Assembly (NCBI GenBank): GCA_020091685.1
Contig: CM034595.1
Span: 6,005,971 to 6,069,970, forward strand
DNA from: Lutjanus erythropterus
Taxonomy: Eukaryota; Chordata; Actinopteri; Lutjaniformes; Lutjanidae
Length of the DNA stretch: 64,000 nt
Direction: 5' to 3'
This document shows, in pieces, positions 35,511-49,059 of this stretch. Each line of letters opens with the position of its first letter. Within the stretch, counting starts at the first letter, position 1. The translations under genes and the position numbers were made by a program. Below the pieces are notes generated by a model. That model saw nothing but the letters and a program-made list of their open reading frames with translations. It did not search any database and had not been told where the DNA came from.

Positions 35511-37354
35511 TTGGGTTGTAATAACCTGCTTGCATAGACAACCTACACTGCCATTTTTCTGATGAGAACAGGGTGTTTAACCTTTCTTCATTTTTCTGGT
35601 GTTTCCACTCAGCTTTTCTTTTATACACAAATTGAGAATGTGCATACATAGGTGGAGGCAACTACTACACTTCAAATATAATGTGCTGCACCACAGCACC
35701 AATGTTAAGAACACATATTATCTGCTTTGTATTAAGGTAATTACAATAAGTGTTAGTCATTGTGTAATAAGGCCCTTATAAGATACTAAACAGTAATGTG
35801 TTAAGCATTAATAGCATATAAAATAGTATAATAAGCTTGTTATTGTAAGATTATAAGACATTTATAAGCACTTATGGGACACTTGTTAACAATGCTTACT
35901 AGGTTAAAGAATCCTTTATGCAGTTATTAACAATTAACTAATGCATTTTGGGCGTACTGGATCTAAAGTGTAAACAAAGCTTATTATGGTTATGTAATCC
36001 TTTATTATGTGCCTATTAACAGCTAACCATGTTAATTATTAGTATTATCATCATCATTATTATCATTATATAATTTCTGGCCTTGTTTAAATAGCCTGTG
36101 TTAAGTCGATCCTCTGTTCTCTTTCATTAATGGATGCTAATGCTGTTGGAGAGTGAACTCTGCACCTGATGAAAAGTCATTATTGCTCCTTGGAATGATG
36201 ATGTCACTGAAATGGTGATGTCATATGTGATGGGTCAAAGCCGTGTTCTGTTCCATCAGTGATGTATAAAAGGATCAGAATGTTACTGGTTTATAAAAGG
36301 TTTCAAAGGTTTTACTGGATTGTAAGATGTTTCAGTGAGTTTGGGGTTCAGAGGCTGACTTGGAACTTAGTGTGAGGATGAACAGGGGCTCCAGCTTCCA
36401 TCAGCAAAACTTCCATGTTCTCCCAGAGGAGATGTGAGACCCACTGACAGTGAGGATGGAGGGGTGCCAGGGTCTCTGCTGTGGCCCTACAGTAGCCAGG
36501 GAGTGCTGAAAGTTCACGGCTGGTAATCTGTGCCCGCCCTGCCGGCATGCAGGCCATCGCTGGACATCAAAAATATCAGCCGTTCCATTTCAGTTGCCCA
36601 CAGAGAGGAACGTTCCATTGGGCACCATGTGGAGGGACTGAGGTTGTCATGTCAGGTATGTGGTGGTTGGTGGCTGGTGGAGGTCCGTGTCTCTTTAAAT
36701 GTTTTGTCCACCTCATTTTCAATTGTAGAGGAAGCAAATATTGATGAGAATACTTTGCTGTTCATTTGGAAAACTTTTACTGGTTCACAGAAGGTTTCAA
36801 AGGTTTTATTGAATTGTTGTCTTTTATATTCTGTTAACCTCTGAGCTCAATTATTGGCCAGTCAGATAAACAGGTTGTTAAGATGCAAACTGTGGGAACA
36901 AACCACCCAGACCATGACAAAGATAATTTTAAGTGTTTGAAAGCACAATAATCCTACAGGAATATTAATCACTGATCTTTCTGATAAACTATTTATATAT
37001 TCATAAACTCTTTCAGAAAAATAAAATATGTACTGATATTTGTTTAAAGTTCAAGAAAGTTATTTCTCTAATATAATCTTTCATACAATCTCATAATACT
37101 CTTTTCCACTATTCGGGTGTTTCTTAACACTTATGTGAGTCTCTTTGAAGACATCCTTGAAATGGCTAGAAATTAAAGGGTCGCTTCACCCAAATCACAG
37201 AAAAACAAACATTTACACAATTACCCCTATCGGTGTCCAGTCAAGCAGGTAATTTGGATTTTGTGGTGGTGAAAACAATTTAATATGGCTTTTGAAAAGG
37301 CAACATACCTTTTACAACATGTCTTTTCACAGAAACGGTGTCCTCACTGTTCTG
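35511..37354. other. Intergenic, AT-rich
   Basis: Bases about 35750-36010 repeat TTATAAG/CTTATAA-like words and look like a decayed repeat. AAAGGGTCGCTTCACCCAAA at about 37175 resembles the end of another fish repeat. No gene was recognised. Confidence 0.35.
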
Positions 37355-37551
37355 TGAAATATGACATATATCCATTCGCAATATTGGTTACAGCAGTTTT
37401 CAAACCACAGGAGGTGCAGTTTGTGTTAAATGCAAAATATGTGTTAAACTACCATTTTAAATTAAATGTCGTGCTGAAGAAATCATATCGCAATTACATT
37501 ATCAGTCAGAACAATCACAATTAGATCCTTTTTCAAAATGGTTCAACCCTA
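37355..37551 (+). repeat. GGGCTG-ended AT-rich repeat, copy C (3' part)
   Basis: Contains GGAGGTGCAGTTTGTGTTAA, ATGCAAAATATGTGTTAAA, CCATTTTAAATTAAATGTCG and the end AATGGTTCAACCCT, a decayed CAGCCCT terminus. It is the same family as copies A, B and D. Confidence 0.65.
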
Positions 37552-39030
37552 TTTTCCACAGTGATGACATGGCTTGAGTTGTCCCCCCTGCCGAGGCGAG
37601 ACCCTCATGTGTTACTCATGCCTTGTTAGTGGGCTCTTGGGGAGTCACACAACAGCTGTGGGTTCAGATGTTTTCAGTCACGGTAGTCAGATCAGCCACA
37701 TGTAAAACTAAAGGACATCACAACAGTGAAATTGGAGGTAAACGCTGTTTCCATTCTGAATAGTCTTCCCCTCCTGTTCGAACAGTAAAATACTGTACTT
37801 TAAAATACTGAATAAATGCATTAGTCAGCTGTAATTACCCCTCGTGGCAGCAGAGGCAGCTGTTGCTGTTATAGTTACGTAGTCTCGCTTTTAAGCCTCT
37901 ACTCATGCTCCAAGTCAAAGTTCAGCCTTGCTCAAAATCTACTGAAATGCCTCCATGGTTAAATTTTATTTTGATTAATGACAACAATTTCCAGACCTTT
38001 GATCCACAGGCCAGTTATTGTAGCCTTCATATATACCGTAGATATAATAATAGGCTTTTATAACTGCCCTTTGCCCCAGTCATGTCTATAACAGCTGGGC
38101 TCTGGGCTGCGGAGACTCAGGACTGGAGAACCGACAGAAAAATCCTACCTTGTAACTATCAATCAATGGAGCGGAAGTAGCACAATTCTAATGTACTTAT
38201 CGTAAAATGTGATGGGTTTTTAGTTTAACCCTTGCAGTGGAGAAAGTCTTGTTTAAATGATGCACACAGTGTGGTTTTAGCACATGGCGCTGACATGCAA
38301 ATATAGAAATCTCACTTCCCAAATGACTTTGTAAACAAGATGTGAGGGCAGTGCCAGTAACATAATTCGTATAGGAATAAGTGTCAGGGTGCAGTTATTG
38401 CATTATTTAGAGTGCCATAAAGAGCCAGGCTATTGATTTGAGAGCAGAAGCGGCTCCGCAGTTATTTCTGTCAACGTCACCCTCATTAAACTGATGTATG
38501 GCACTTGCTGTTCTCCTTTCTGCCTCTCTTGCTCCTGTTCTCCGTCGCTCTTTCACTCACTATTTTATGCACTCTGATCTGGCTGGATATCTGTTCAGGA
38601 AAAAAAAATAGCGAGGAACACATTTGTTGCCATTAACAGCCATTTAAACTGTGTGTCGGATCATTAGTGAAAGATATGCAACCACCTTTCACAGTTCTCG
38701 GTATCCCTTTGCCACTTTGAACAAGCAGTATATGGATACCCCGTTAGCTTAATGTTAACATGTTGTGAAATAACAAAACTAGAATCTACAGCCATGTTAG
38801 CGGCTCTGTCATGTTCTTCACAAGCATGATGCTGTGAAATAAATGATGAAATGTGACAGTAAAATATATAACATAGTCACCATCTTATTTTAACATGTTA
38901 GCCTGCTAATTATCATGCAAGAATCCATCTTGCCAGTCTCCAAGTTGGAGGTGGTGCAAGAGGGACTATTAGCAGCTGCGGGTGTGGTTTTAGGTGCGAC
39001 AAGAGTGAGAAGTGTCCATGGAAGTGGTTT
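37552..39030. other. No gene; one candidate conserved stretch
   Basis: Nothing gene-like was recognised. Bases about 38420-38700 are non-repetitive, with CCCTCATTAAACTGATGTAT and GGATCATTAGTGAAAG. They could be a conserved noncoding element, judged on appearance only. Confidence 0.25.
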
Positions 39031-39044
39031 GTCTTGAACAAACA

Positions 39045-39213
39045 ATGGCGCCTCCTGAAGAGGTTAGCGTTGATACTGTGACAGCATTGGTTATATCGGA
39101 ACTGTAGAGAATTTCTTCATTGAAAGAAGAGCAAAGAACGACACTGAGAGCTTTTATTGATGGAAAAGATGCTTTCGCTCTTCTTCCAGTCAGATTCTGC
39201 TTAATTTCGGTAA
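39045..39213 (+). pseudogene. RecQ-like helicase N-terminal fragment in a repeat
   Basis: Starting at ATG 39045, the frame reads MAPPEEVSVDTVTALVISEL, a TAG stop, then SSLKEEQRTTLRAFIDGKDA and FALLP. From memory this resembles the start of RecQ-type ATP-dependent DNA helicases, where a phrase like EQ...AL...F..GKD.FA.LPTGFGKS holds the Walker A motif. Here the glycine-lysine part is lost: after FALLP the frame reads VRFCLISV. I recall similar helicase starts inside a fish repeat, and the downstream words GATTGGTTGAAGTTAGACG and TCGTCCAATCACCTGAC fit such a repeat. It is non-functional as it stands. Confidence 0.5.
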
Positions 39214-42190
39214 GTTGATCTGATTGGTTGAAGTTAGACGTGACAGACGGTTCGTCCAATCACCTGACGAGTGTGTCAAGTTAGTATTTCTGAAGGCCAA
39301 CCCAGAACTTAACTCTCCACAAAAAGCCGCAAAAAGCCAATGGGAATTTTACACTTCATGATACCAACACATTTTGTTCAGCAAGTTAATCTTCCCAAAT
39401 GAATGCCACTTTTCACGATTTTTTAAGTGTAAACACATCGTCAGAAATGAAGAGCTAATGTTAAGCAATAGACCCTTTTACAGGCGACGTCATTGAAAAG
39501 CTGCGCACGCATTTCGGCAACAGAAGTAGCGGCCTCTCCCAGGCATCAAGATGAGTTATCAAACTCAAACATTTTACCAGCACCAAAAGTCACCAAAATG
39601 TATGCTTGTTGCATATATGATACGTCAGAATCGATATTCCACTGGTCGACTTAGGTTGTTCAGAATTCTGACAGGATCATGACCGTTTTGTAGCAATCAG
39701 CAGCGTCTACAACTGCAAGCTATTAGATGTGTTGACTGGACTGAGGACACGCTTCAAACTGCCCAGACAGCACGCATACATCTCACCAACGTCAGCCTCA
39801 GATCGTGTGTCGGCATTCTACTCCTAAAATCTGTAAATGTGTCTGAGAAGCATTGGCTCATAGCAGGGACATGGTTTGCCAGAGGGTGGGTTTATGTGCT
39901 CTATTTCAAAGTCGGAGATAGGTCGACTGTGGATCGGCCCATTGCACGTTATCCAATTGGTGCCAACGGAACTGAGAGCAGGCTTTGGAGACACAGAGAG
40001 GGTATCTCATGTCAGTCACAACTGGTCTTCAGGTAAGCTCACTTTAAGCAAATATACATTTACATATTTTGTAAATATGACATGTAGGGTTAGCAACATA
40101 AGTCAGGGTTTAGCAGCTTAAGTTGCTAAGGCCTGACCAGGTATGCTAGCACAGGTGAAGAGCCCTAACTCTAACCCTGAATAAATAAAGGTCATAGAAA
40201 CTGTAGAGAGGCTGCGCTGTGCAGCTTTGATTCATCGTCCAAACATCGTCTGGAGAGCATTTTTGACCAAATGCTGATGTCTTGGCAACATATTCCCAAT
40301 TAGCAAACGCTCTCCATGATACAATAAGCTGCCAATGCAACTTTATTCATCGTTCTGATGTCTGCAAGATGTGTGTGTGTTATCTGGGTGCTTGTGTTTG
40401 CAGCGCCCATACTTCCATTGTCAAAATGTGTGCACACCTTTCTCATTATTTACAAACTGTTAAAGGCTCTATATGAACTACACAACGGTTACATGACATC
40501 ACATCACCACCACTATGTGACTGAAGTTTGGCATGATGATGTTTAATGTCCCAGACAACCTCTGTAGTCTCATTAGGCCACTTGTTAGTAGCTACCTTTT
40601 TCAAGACACAAAAAAGCTTCAAAATTTACAGGTGAGGTATTTCCTGACGTACTGTATGTCGCAGAACCAAACGTGAAAATCTCTTCAGCTTGTAACCTCT
40701 CAGGCATCAAACCAAAAATCCAGTAGACCAACCTGAGGCCATCTGTATCAAATGTTGTGGCAATTTATTAACAACTGAGACATTTCATTCTGAACAGACC
40801 AGTCAACCAACACTACCATCCTACAGTAAGAGCACCACCACTATCATGGCTAAAACTTATTGCAGAGGAAGAATTGCTAAATGTACGAAGGTATGTGAAA
40901 TCAACAAAAACTACTGCATTGGATTGTGGGATATGTAGTGTGGTATCTATTAAAATAAGATCTTTCATTAGTCCTACAGTCAGTAAATTTGTAGTGACCA
41001 GCAATGTGGATAGCAACATAGAAAGGACAATAAATAAATAAGGATACAAGCAATATAAACAAGAGTAAATTAAAAAAAAAATCACATACTGTTTTAGCCT
41101 ACTAAGTAGCATGTTAGTAGGGGTTTTGGTTGCAGCTATTTACATAGCATCAGCTTTCAAATTGATATGTTGAACTTGTTTATTTACGCATGCAGCCATT
41201 AGAGAGCAACATTAGCATTTATTTGGAGTCGTGTTTGTGTCCACCCGATGAATGCGAGTCCAATATTCACTCTCATTTAACTCTGAAATCTACCTGGTCC
41301 TTTAGTTGTTAAATGCTCCACTCTGTTCCCAGCTACTCTTTTACTGTGTCTGTCTGCGGTTTGGCTACTGAGCAGGTAGTGTGCAGTAGGTATTTAGAGC
41401 TTTTTCTCTGAAAACAGCCACTTGTCTGTGCTGAAAATGATGCTCTGAGAGTGGGGAGCGTGAACCAAAAACAGTAAAGTTGCAGTTGGACAGCTAAACA
41501 ATGAGCTGAAACTCACTATTAAGCTTCATAATGCTTCGGGGAGCTGCAGATCCTCTGGTAATTCTCTGCTCATCACTCTGTGGCTCCTTTCACATTGTCA
41601 CATTGTTTTCACATTGTCATTTGATACACTGTTGTTATGAAATTATCCATTATTGCTGCTTTAAAGGTGCAAGTAAATCCAGCTCCTCTGTCGCTGCAGT
41701 ATTGGTATTGTGTGTGTGGCTCCTGTTCATATTCTAAGATTGTCCCACTTGGAATCTACGGTCAGCCAAAGACTGCAGTTTGTAAACAGTTTCATCTACT
41801 AAATCACAGATCTATAGACAGCTTGACTGCTCAACTTCCTTAAATCAATGACCATTAGGTGAATATTTATTTATTTGATGTTTATACGTATAGGGACAAG
41901 TATGTAGCATAAACTATTCATGCACCACAGCATTAAAAAAAAAAAAAACTTACAATATGTTACATTAAGAACACAAATCTTAGAACTCAACAGGAAAATA
42001 CAGACAAAACAACCATAAAGTTTCACACTCTTAAATGGTACCATCTGTCTGCACGTGTCCTCAGACTGACTGAAATATTTTCTCTTAGCAACGCAGGTTG
42101 AGTCCTCAGAGTTCAGCTCAGTTCAGAGAACCACCACAGGAAACATGACTCCTTACTTTATGAACTTTATATTTAAGGTTCCAACTTCTG
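39214..42190. other. No gene recognised
   Basis: No coding region was recognised. Bases about 40555-40720 (CCTCTGTAGTCTCATTAGG, TTTCAAGACACAAAAAAGC, TATTTCCTGACGTACTG) look like an interspersed fish repeat, assigned from memory and uncertain. An A run lies at 41935-41948. Confidence 0.35.
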
Positions 42191-42480
42191 CCTGGTGCAA
42201 AGCGGCACACTGCGCAAAGCAGCTGTCGCCGCTATTTTCTGATCGACGCAGATGTCATATTCACACCCCGCGCCCACGTTGTGTAGGTAGCAAATGCACT
42301 TGCGCCCATCTGTGCTCACATGGGCATGCTGGTCTTAAAATGAGGCGTGGTCATGGGCATTATTGGCACACTGCTATCTTGAGGCAGCAGAAAGTGATTG
42401 CACCATTGACTAACACAAACATTGTCTATGGTCACTGGTGCAGTATTTTCTTGCTATTAAAAAGGCTTCATTTTTTTTCA
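42191..42480. repeat. Possible interspersed repeat
   Basis: AAATGAGGCGTGGTC, GGCACACTGCTATCTTGAGG and ACCATTGACTAACACAAACA occur in an order I recall from a fish repeat associated with Harbinger-like elements. No ends or target duplication were found. Confidence 0.3.
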
Positions 42481-44765
42481 TTCAGACAGTAAGATGTGCC
42501 TACATAAATGACATGCCTCTAATGCACTGCAGTTAATCAGCAGGTGATAAAAATGCAGTAGTAGATGGTTTGCAGGTGAGTGAAACAGGATGAAACCTCT
42601 GCCTATTGGTAGAGTGTGCTGTGTGTATTTACGCACGAGGCACAGCAGCTGTAACTTCATTGATTGTTTAAATCCAAGAGAATTGGTCAGGATCTAATGT
42701 TAATAAATGCCCTGTGGTCCAAAATGTCTCACACAACGTCAAAGTTCATACAATGAAACTGTTTGGAGTAAAGCAGTCGTACAAATCCTTCCATCGGAGC
42801 TGTCTAAAAACTTATTCTCTCTGTTTCCACTGGACAGTTTCTTCTGTCATTACAAGTTTACAACTTCTGTTTTTAGTTTTGCTGTTTACACATGAATGAT
42901 ATTTGGAGCAGTGACATTACTACACACATGGAAACATTTAAACTGACTGAAAGCAGCCTGTCTAATCATTAAAATATCTTTAAAATGATGGTGAGCAGCG
43001 CAAGCTTACCGGGTGATTTCTTTACTGTGTGCTGTATTGATGAATCAGTGTTTTCTTTCATGATTTACTTTAATAACAAGAGTCAGTAATTAATGTAGTA
43101 ACATTTAGATTTGTGCATTTGTGTCACAGCAGATATGCTGCTGTGTGTCATGCATTAATGTGCACAGGGAGAGCTTCATCCCATTTCATCCACCTGTAGC
43201 CATTCCGCTATTAATCAAAATGTTAATTTTTATGACCCAGCCCGTCTGACCCATGAATTAACCACAGTGATGGCCTGCATCACTACAAGTGAGTGGCTCT
43301 TAAATGCAATGGGAGATGACATTCACTGAACACACCTAAATTTAAGGGACTTCTTTGCACCTTGTGTCTTGCTCTGCATTCAGATTATGCGATATTTAAA
43401 TAGCAAAGTGGAGTTGGACACACTCTAAATGTGCTTCACCGTGCACTTTAGACCATGTGATAAACCCAAGTCTCTGTCTTGTAGCGGTGGGTAACGCAGA
43501 TTACAACATGCTTCTCTGTGCTTTATATTTATGCACGTTGCTTATGCACTTTAATAAGTCCTTCTTCAGTAAACTCCTAATAATAAAGCACTTTACAACT
43601 GAATGAACTTGTCCTTACATGTGTAACCTTGCCTGTTTACTTGACATTAACTATTATCAGCATGTTCGATTCATTATGAAGCCTTTCGGTTGACTCCCAG
43701 TCAAGGTTTGAGTCAATTTCAAAATCCCATCATCTATTTTGAAACTGTTGCTGAACATAACCTCTGTGTATACTGCATGTCCTTCAGTAGCTGTTAAGTC
43801 AAGTTTGGTCTCTTCCATTAAATTTCTAGTCTCTAAGTTTTAAAATCTCACCTTTTATCTGAGGTTTTCTTTGTGAGTGATCCTTTATAAATCTTGTATT
43901 GCCTCACGAGTTGTATATTTGCTCTCTCTTTTCTCTTTTCATTCTCTTTGATTTTCCTTTAACCCTGTTTTTATCCGCGCCTTTTGAAGCTTGCAGGTCA
44001 AACCTATTTTGGTTTCAAAGTACCGTAATCAATAATTTTACACTGACATGGACTCTGACAGACAGCTTAGAGGAAAAATGGTTGTGGGGATAAGAGTAGT
44101 GGTCAGTAGCAGATTTCTCTGCCGGGGTTATGGATGTCACGATCATCCATCATCTCTGTAAAGAACTGGAGAGAGAACATCAGGTCAGTCATTAGCAGCC
44201 ACCAAAAAGATGTCTGTATGAAGACCTGCTCAGCAGAGTGAATATATCATCATTCCACAAATGTACAAATAGATAAGCACACTCTGGGCTGTGGATGAAT
44301 TAATTTGTGCTGACTGCAGTTTAAATAAAATCTGCATTTGAGAGAGTCTTGTCAGTATAAAGTGAGTCACAGTTTGAACAGAACATCTCTAAAAAGAATA
44401 TATTTTTTGAACAAAAACTTTGCAGAATGCAAAAATAATGATAACGTGTGAAAGTTTATAACTGCAGTCATAAATACTTCTATATTAACAATGGATCAAA
44501 TGACTGTGTTGTGTGAAAGGGGTCACAAACCTACAGAGAATCATCACCAAGCTCTGATGCTCCCCTCAGTTGAGAATTTTAGCCTCTTTCAGCTCATTTA
44601 CTGCTCACAAATTTATGGTTTGGATCACTCTTGGCACTCTCATCAGCCGTGTTTCTAGCCAAGAGGCAGCTGTTTTCAATGAAAAAGATCTCATAAACAC
44701 ACTCTACACTACCTGCTCAGCACCAAACAGCAGACAGACACAGACTAGCTGGTGAACACTGTGGA
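42481..44765. other. No gene recognised
   Basis: No coding region, RNA gene or clear repeat was recognised. Confidence 0.4.
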
Positions 44766-44769
44766 ACAT

Positions 44770-45220
44770 TTAGCAGCTGGTGTATCCCACTACCCAGACC
44801 AGCCAAGTCTTCATGGATATCCACAGCTCCTCACTCAGAGCAAAACTATCTGTCCTCAGTGACCACAGGCCGGTGGCCCCAGCAGCAGTGGCTATGACCG
44901 GATTTGAGCACATAATCCTGGCACACATTAAATCAGTAACACGCCCCCTGATGGACCCACTATAATTTGCATATTGCCCAAACTGGCCCATAGATGAAGC
45001 TATCAACTTGGCACTGCACTCAGCCCTCCAACATCTGGAGTCCAAATCCCTACGCAAGAGTTCTGTGTAACCCTCTTAAGCTCTCAGGAAACTCCAGGGC
45101 ACAGACATAAACACCTCACTGTGTCCCTTAAATACGCAGATGACACTATAATCCTAGGACTGATCTCAAATGACAAGGAAGACACCCACAGGATGGAGGT
45201 CGAGGCATACTTGCCAACCT
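44770..45220 (+). pseudogene. LINE reverse transcriptase relic with YADD box
   Basis: A plus frame at about 44845-45040 reads LSVLSDHRPVAPAAVAMTGF, then EHIILAHIKSVTRPLMDPL, a stop, FAYCPN and EAINLALHSALQHLESKS. This matches the early RT domain of CR1/L2-type non-LTR retrotransposons (pattern NDYRPVALTS...MKxFE...L...I....DPLQFAY). At 45121-45180 a frame gives SLKYADDTIILGLISNDKED, the catalytic YADD box with both aspartates. About 30-40 residues normally lie between these parts and are missing or scrambled, so the element has an internal deletion besides stops and frame changes. It is not functional. Confidence 0.75.
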
Positions 45221-48200
45221 TAAGACCTCAAACCATAACTGTATTTTTATATAGGAATGCACACTTTATGTTTACAGGGTCAAAATTTATGTTGAGTGCC
45301 AATTTGGCAGTCATAAATATTTTCCAAATAATATAAAAGTCCTATTATAAGTGATATTCAAATATTTGTTTAATTCATGTCCGACAGAGCCAACATTTAT
45401 GTTATGTTAATTATCACAACAATTATATTATTCATGCATGCAATTATTCATGTTGCCCTGTACACAAATAGGGCTGGGGTTATGGCCTAAAATAAATAAT
45501 ACAGTTATGATATATATGATGGTATATTTGTTTTTCTTAAAATTTCAATATAAATGCTACTGAAGGGCTAAAGCACTGGTATGGCAACTGCAGGGCAGCT
45601 ACACTGTAAAAATGATGACTAGCAATTGTTGATCTCATTAAAGTTTTGAAATTAATCTGACTCAGAAATAAGGCTTTGCCACTTGCATCAAACAAAAACT
45701 TATCTGGACAACACATTTTCTGTATTGTTGTCCTTAGAAGAATTTTTAAGTATTTTTGACTTGCAATTACAGCACCTCTGTTTGCCTTGTGGGGAAAACC
45801 CTCTCAATGCAAATCTAAGGGGTTTCCTAGTCTCATCATGCAGGCAAGTTTTTATTTCACTGAACTTAGAACTGTAAGTCTATTCAACAAGAATATATGT
45901 GTTTGTTGAAGATAAAAATACATGGAACTGAGATAAGAATTTCATTGTTAGCCTCACAAGAATATCACAATTAGGTGAACAAAAAGATGTACGTTGGCAG
46001 AACTCTTGTCTGAAGTTGTAAACTTTAGTAAAGTCAACAACAGTAGACAAAAGTTGAGAAAACGCAAAAATCTATTGCATCATGTTGCCTTGATATATGT
46101 GTTTTCTCAGTGTTTTTTTTTTTTTATTACTTTACTCTTCACACACAGTACTTCACACAGTACTTTAAGAACAGGTAATGTGCAGAACTGGAATAAACTT
46201 TTCTCAAGTATATGAAGTATTACTTCTGTCGTCTGACATGATTTGCAGATGATCGGTTTCTGCGCGTTGTCTGACTTTTAAAACCTGAACCATGTCCATA
46301 TAAACCCGTCTTTTTCACAACTCCTCGTTCTCTTTGCTGTTGGCAATGTAATTGTTACAAACAAGCTAAAGCCAAAGCTGTCTGCATGCAGTTTAACTTA
46401 GTTTGTCACATATCTTCAAATTTTGCTAAGTTCCTTATTGGTTCTGTGATCCTTATATCTTGTTGTAATTTCTTTTCATGTTACTTTTTGGTCAGTCAAA
46501 GTGAGGGCTCTACCACGGTATCATGGTTTCATCAAAATTCATACTGTAGGGCAAATTTACTTTCTATACTGTTTGTACCATCCACTATTGTTCACAAGTA
46601 AAAAAAAACATCCCAGGTATAGTTAAGAAAAACCTTTGAAAAATACTTTCCACCACTTGGTTCTCTTTGGACATTTTTTGCTATTGAAGAGACTTTTTTA
46701 AGTAATTAACATTTGTCAGATTTTCTGTTGCACTTTTTGCAGAGGTCACCCCTTTCTTTCTCACAAAATATCTGTACTAAAAAGGCACTTTTGGTCGGAT
46801 AATATTTAGGAGATTTTTAAAACTTTCCCTTCATATGATTCCTTGAAAAAATAATACTCAATTTGGGGTAAAATGCTTGACTTAAGGTGTGTTTTTGACC
46901 TTTGAAAAAACTCAGGCTTGCGGTGTCTCCTCTACTTCTAGTTAAGTGAACCACATCCGCCTCCAGCTCTGTATAACACAGATGAGACTCTATTTTCTCA
47001 TCTAACTCTCTCTCAATACAGTAAATATCTCCCCAATTGATTTCTTATTAAAATGAAGCAAAAAGTCATCTGTCTCTGTTTACTGCATGGCTTATGTAAC
47101 TCTTGTTTCTTTTCCCCATCTGCTCATTTTGTCGGCTCCTGTGAATGGTGACGCCCTCCATTAAAGAAAATGGACTGAACATTGACAGAGGCTGTTTTTT
47201 ACTGTTATACTTGCAACAGTTAAAAATATTTTAGGAAGAAATGCTACTTTAGCCATTAAAATATTTATCTGTGCCAGTATAAGTTTTATAGTTTGTTTAC
47301 ACTTATTTTCCTGGTGCAAAAGTCACTTAGATAATGATAAAACGGCCGGGCAGTTATTGCAGTAAAATTGAGTTGTTTCAGACATCAAAATGTCTGATAG
47401 AGCTGAAATCAAGAGTGTTCATTTTGGATCTTTAGGACAAGGACTTGTTGACTTTGCCAGGCTTATGACTGCTCTGCTGTGGCAATAAACCCAGTCTCTT
47501 CTGCTCAACTCAAACAGGGGGTTATGATATTATTTCCCTTCAATGGGAATGAGGCATCTCACACACACACATACTCACAGAGTAATATGTAATCCTGCCT
47601 CATCTGCTAAAACAAAGACTTTGGTCTATTTCCATAAACATGAAGAGCTACTAATCTGAGATCTGAGTAAATAGAGTAGAGGGAGATTTCTGCTGGAAAA
47701 TTATGCATGTGCCAGAAAGAAATCTACAACAGAGATACCTACATTTTAAACATTTAAATATCTGATGTTTTTCAAAGTTCAAAAACAGACAGGCCTATGA
47801 GGCTGATCATGTGGCTTCCCCCCATTTTCAGAAGCAACATAACTAAGATGATAATCAGAATCATGTGATCATCTGTGCAAAACCAAAACTACAGCAAGTT
47901 TTTTCAAGTATCTGTTCATAAAACGAAATGTTGGACGAATCAAATTTTGATCTGATGATGGAGCTTGATGAAAAGTAAAGGGATCACCCAAACAGATTAG
48001 CATTCATCCCACGGGGAACGTAGCAAATTTGGTAACAATCCAACCAATGCTGGTGGCATTACTGTGTTCAGATTCTGCCACAGCTACATTGGTGACATGT
48101 TTTGAAATCAATTTACAAATCAGGTTTTACTACATGTATTAAACATAAGAGCCTAACAAATACTGGGACATGGGGAGTGAAGAAAAAAAAAGCACTTAGA

Positions 48201-48655
48201 TGCAAACAATTATGCACACTTGAATTTGAGCTGTCATAAGTGTACAACTTTCTGCTTTTACATGTACTTTTTAAGTAACATCGCTTTTGATAACTTTGTA
48301 TAGGATGTCAGGAAGAACCTGTGCACTTCTGCTGTGTCAAACTTTATCTTAGGAAGAAAAAAATGGAATGCAAAGCGTGCCCATGTCTGAGGCTGTACAC
48401 TCTACACAGATTCACTGGATGTTCCCCAGAAGTGGATCAAAAATATTGACAGAAAGACGTGGTTCCCAACAATCTTGAATACTGTAAATGTGGTAGAGGT
48501 GGTCAGTTTTTTTCTTTTTCTATTATCACTACCAATGTCTAACCACTATGTAAAATTTTAAGAAGGTTAATATCACGATACAAAAAGGTCCCGTCATTAA
48601 TTACTGAGGTCTGTCTAATGTCTTCTGTTCAATTATTCAGGCTGTGACTGCCAGC
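45221..48655. other. No gene recognised
   Basis: AT-rich DNA with T runs (for example 46114-46124). No coding region or clear repeat was recognised. Confidence 0.4.
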
Positions 48656-48673
48656 AGGCAACAGCAGACACAG

Positions 48674-48990
48674 TGTCAAGAAGGGAACCTTAGACCTGTG
48701 AAAGATCCTTTGATAGGGGTGATTTCATCAGAAACCATGAGAAAAATCTTGTGTGACCAGCAGACACCACTATGACAAGAAACCGGAGTAATGGGTGCGC
48801 ACACAAAGCTGTCGCTAGATTCGTCTATAGGCCGATACTGACATGACAGGCCAATGATATCCACTGACAGATATTGCTGTGGCTCTAAATACAGGAAAAC
48901 ACCATTTACCGTGTCCACTCCAATTGGTGTGGCCATTGTTGTGTGACAGATAAGTGCTTCTTCATGAAATGGGGATGGATGGATTTGCCC
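48674..48990 (-). repeat. Dispersed repeat fragment
   Basis: GTGTCAAGAAGGGAACCTTA and GACCTGTGAAAGATC (48674-48708) match GTGTCTAGAAGGGAACCCTA and GACCTGCGAAAGATC at 20089-20123 at 32 of 35 positions. The following sequence diverges. GGCCGATACTGACATGAC and GATATCCACTGACAGATAT suggest a repeat with GGCCGATA words. A minus-strand frame of 110 codons runs through it and matches nothing I know. Confidence 0.45.
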
Positions 48991-49059
48991 CAAGTTTACA
49001 AGTAGCAACTACAACATTGATTGGTGTTCTATTGTACTTTTGGTAGATTTTTTAGAGTT

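Noticed and set aside
36340-36560. Possible third copy of the 14.3/49.1 kb repeat (CTACAGTAGCC and GAGGATG words)
   Set aside because: Only a few short words match and their order does not hold over 100 bases.
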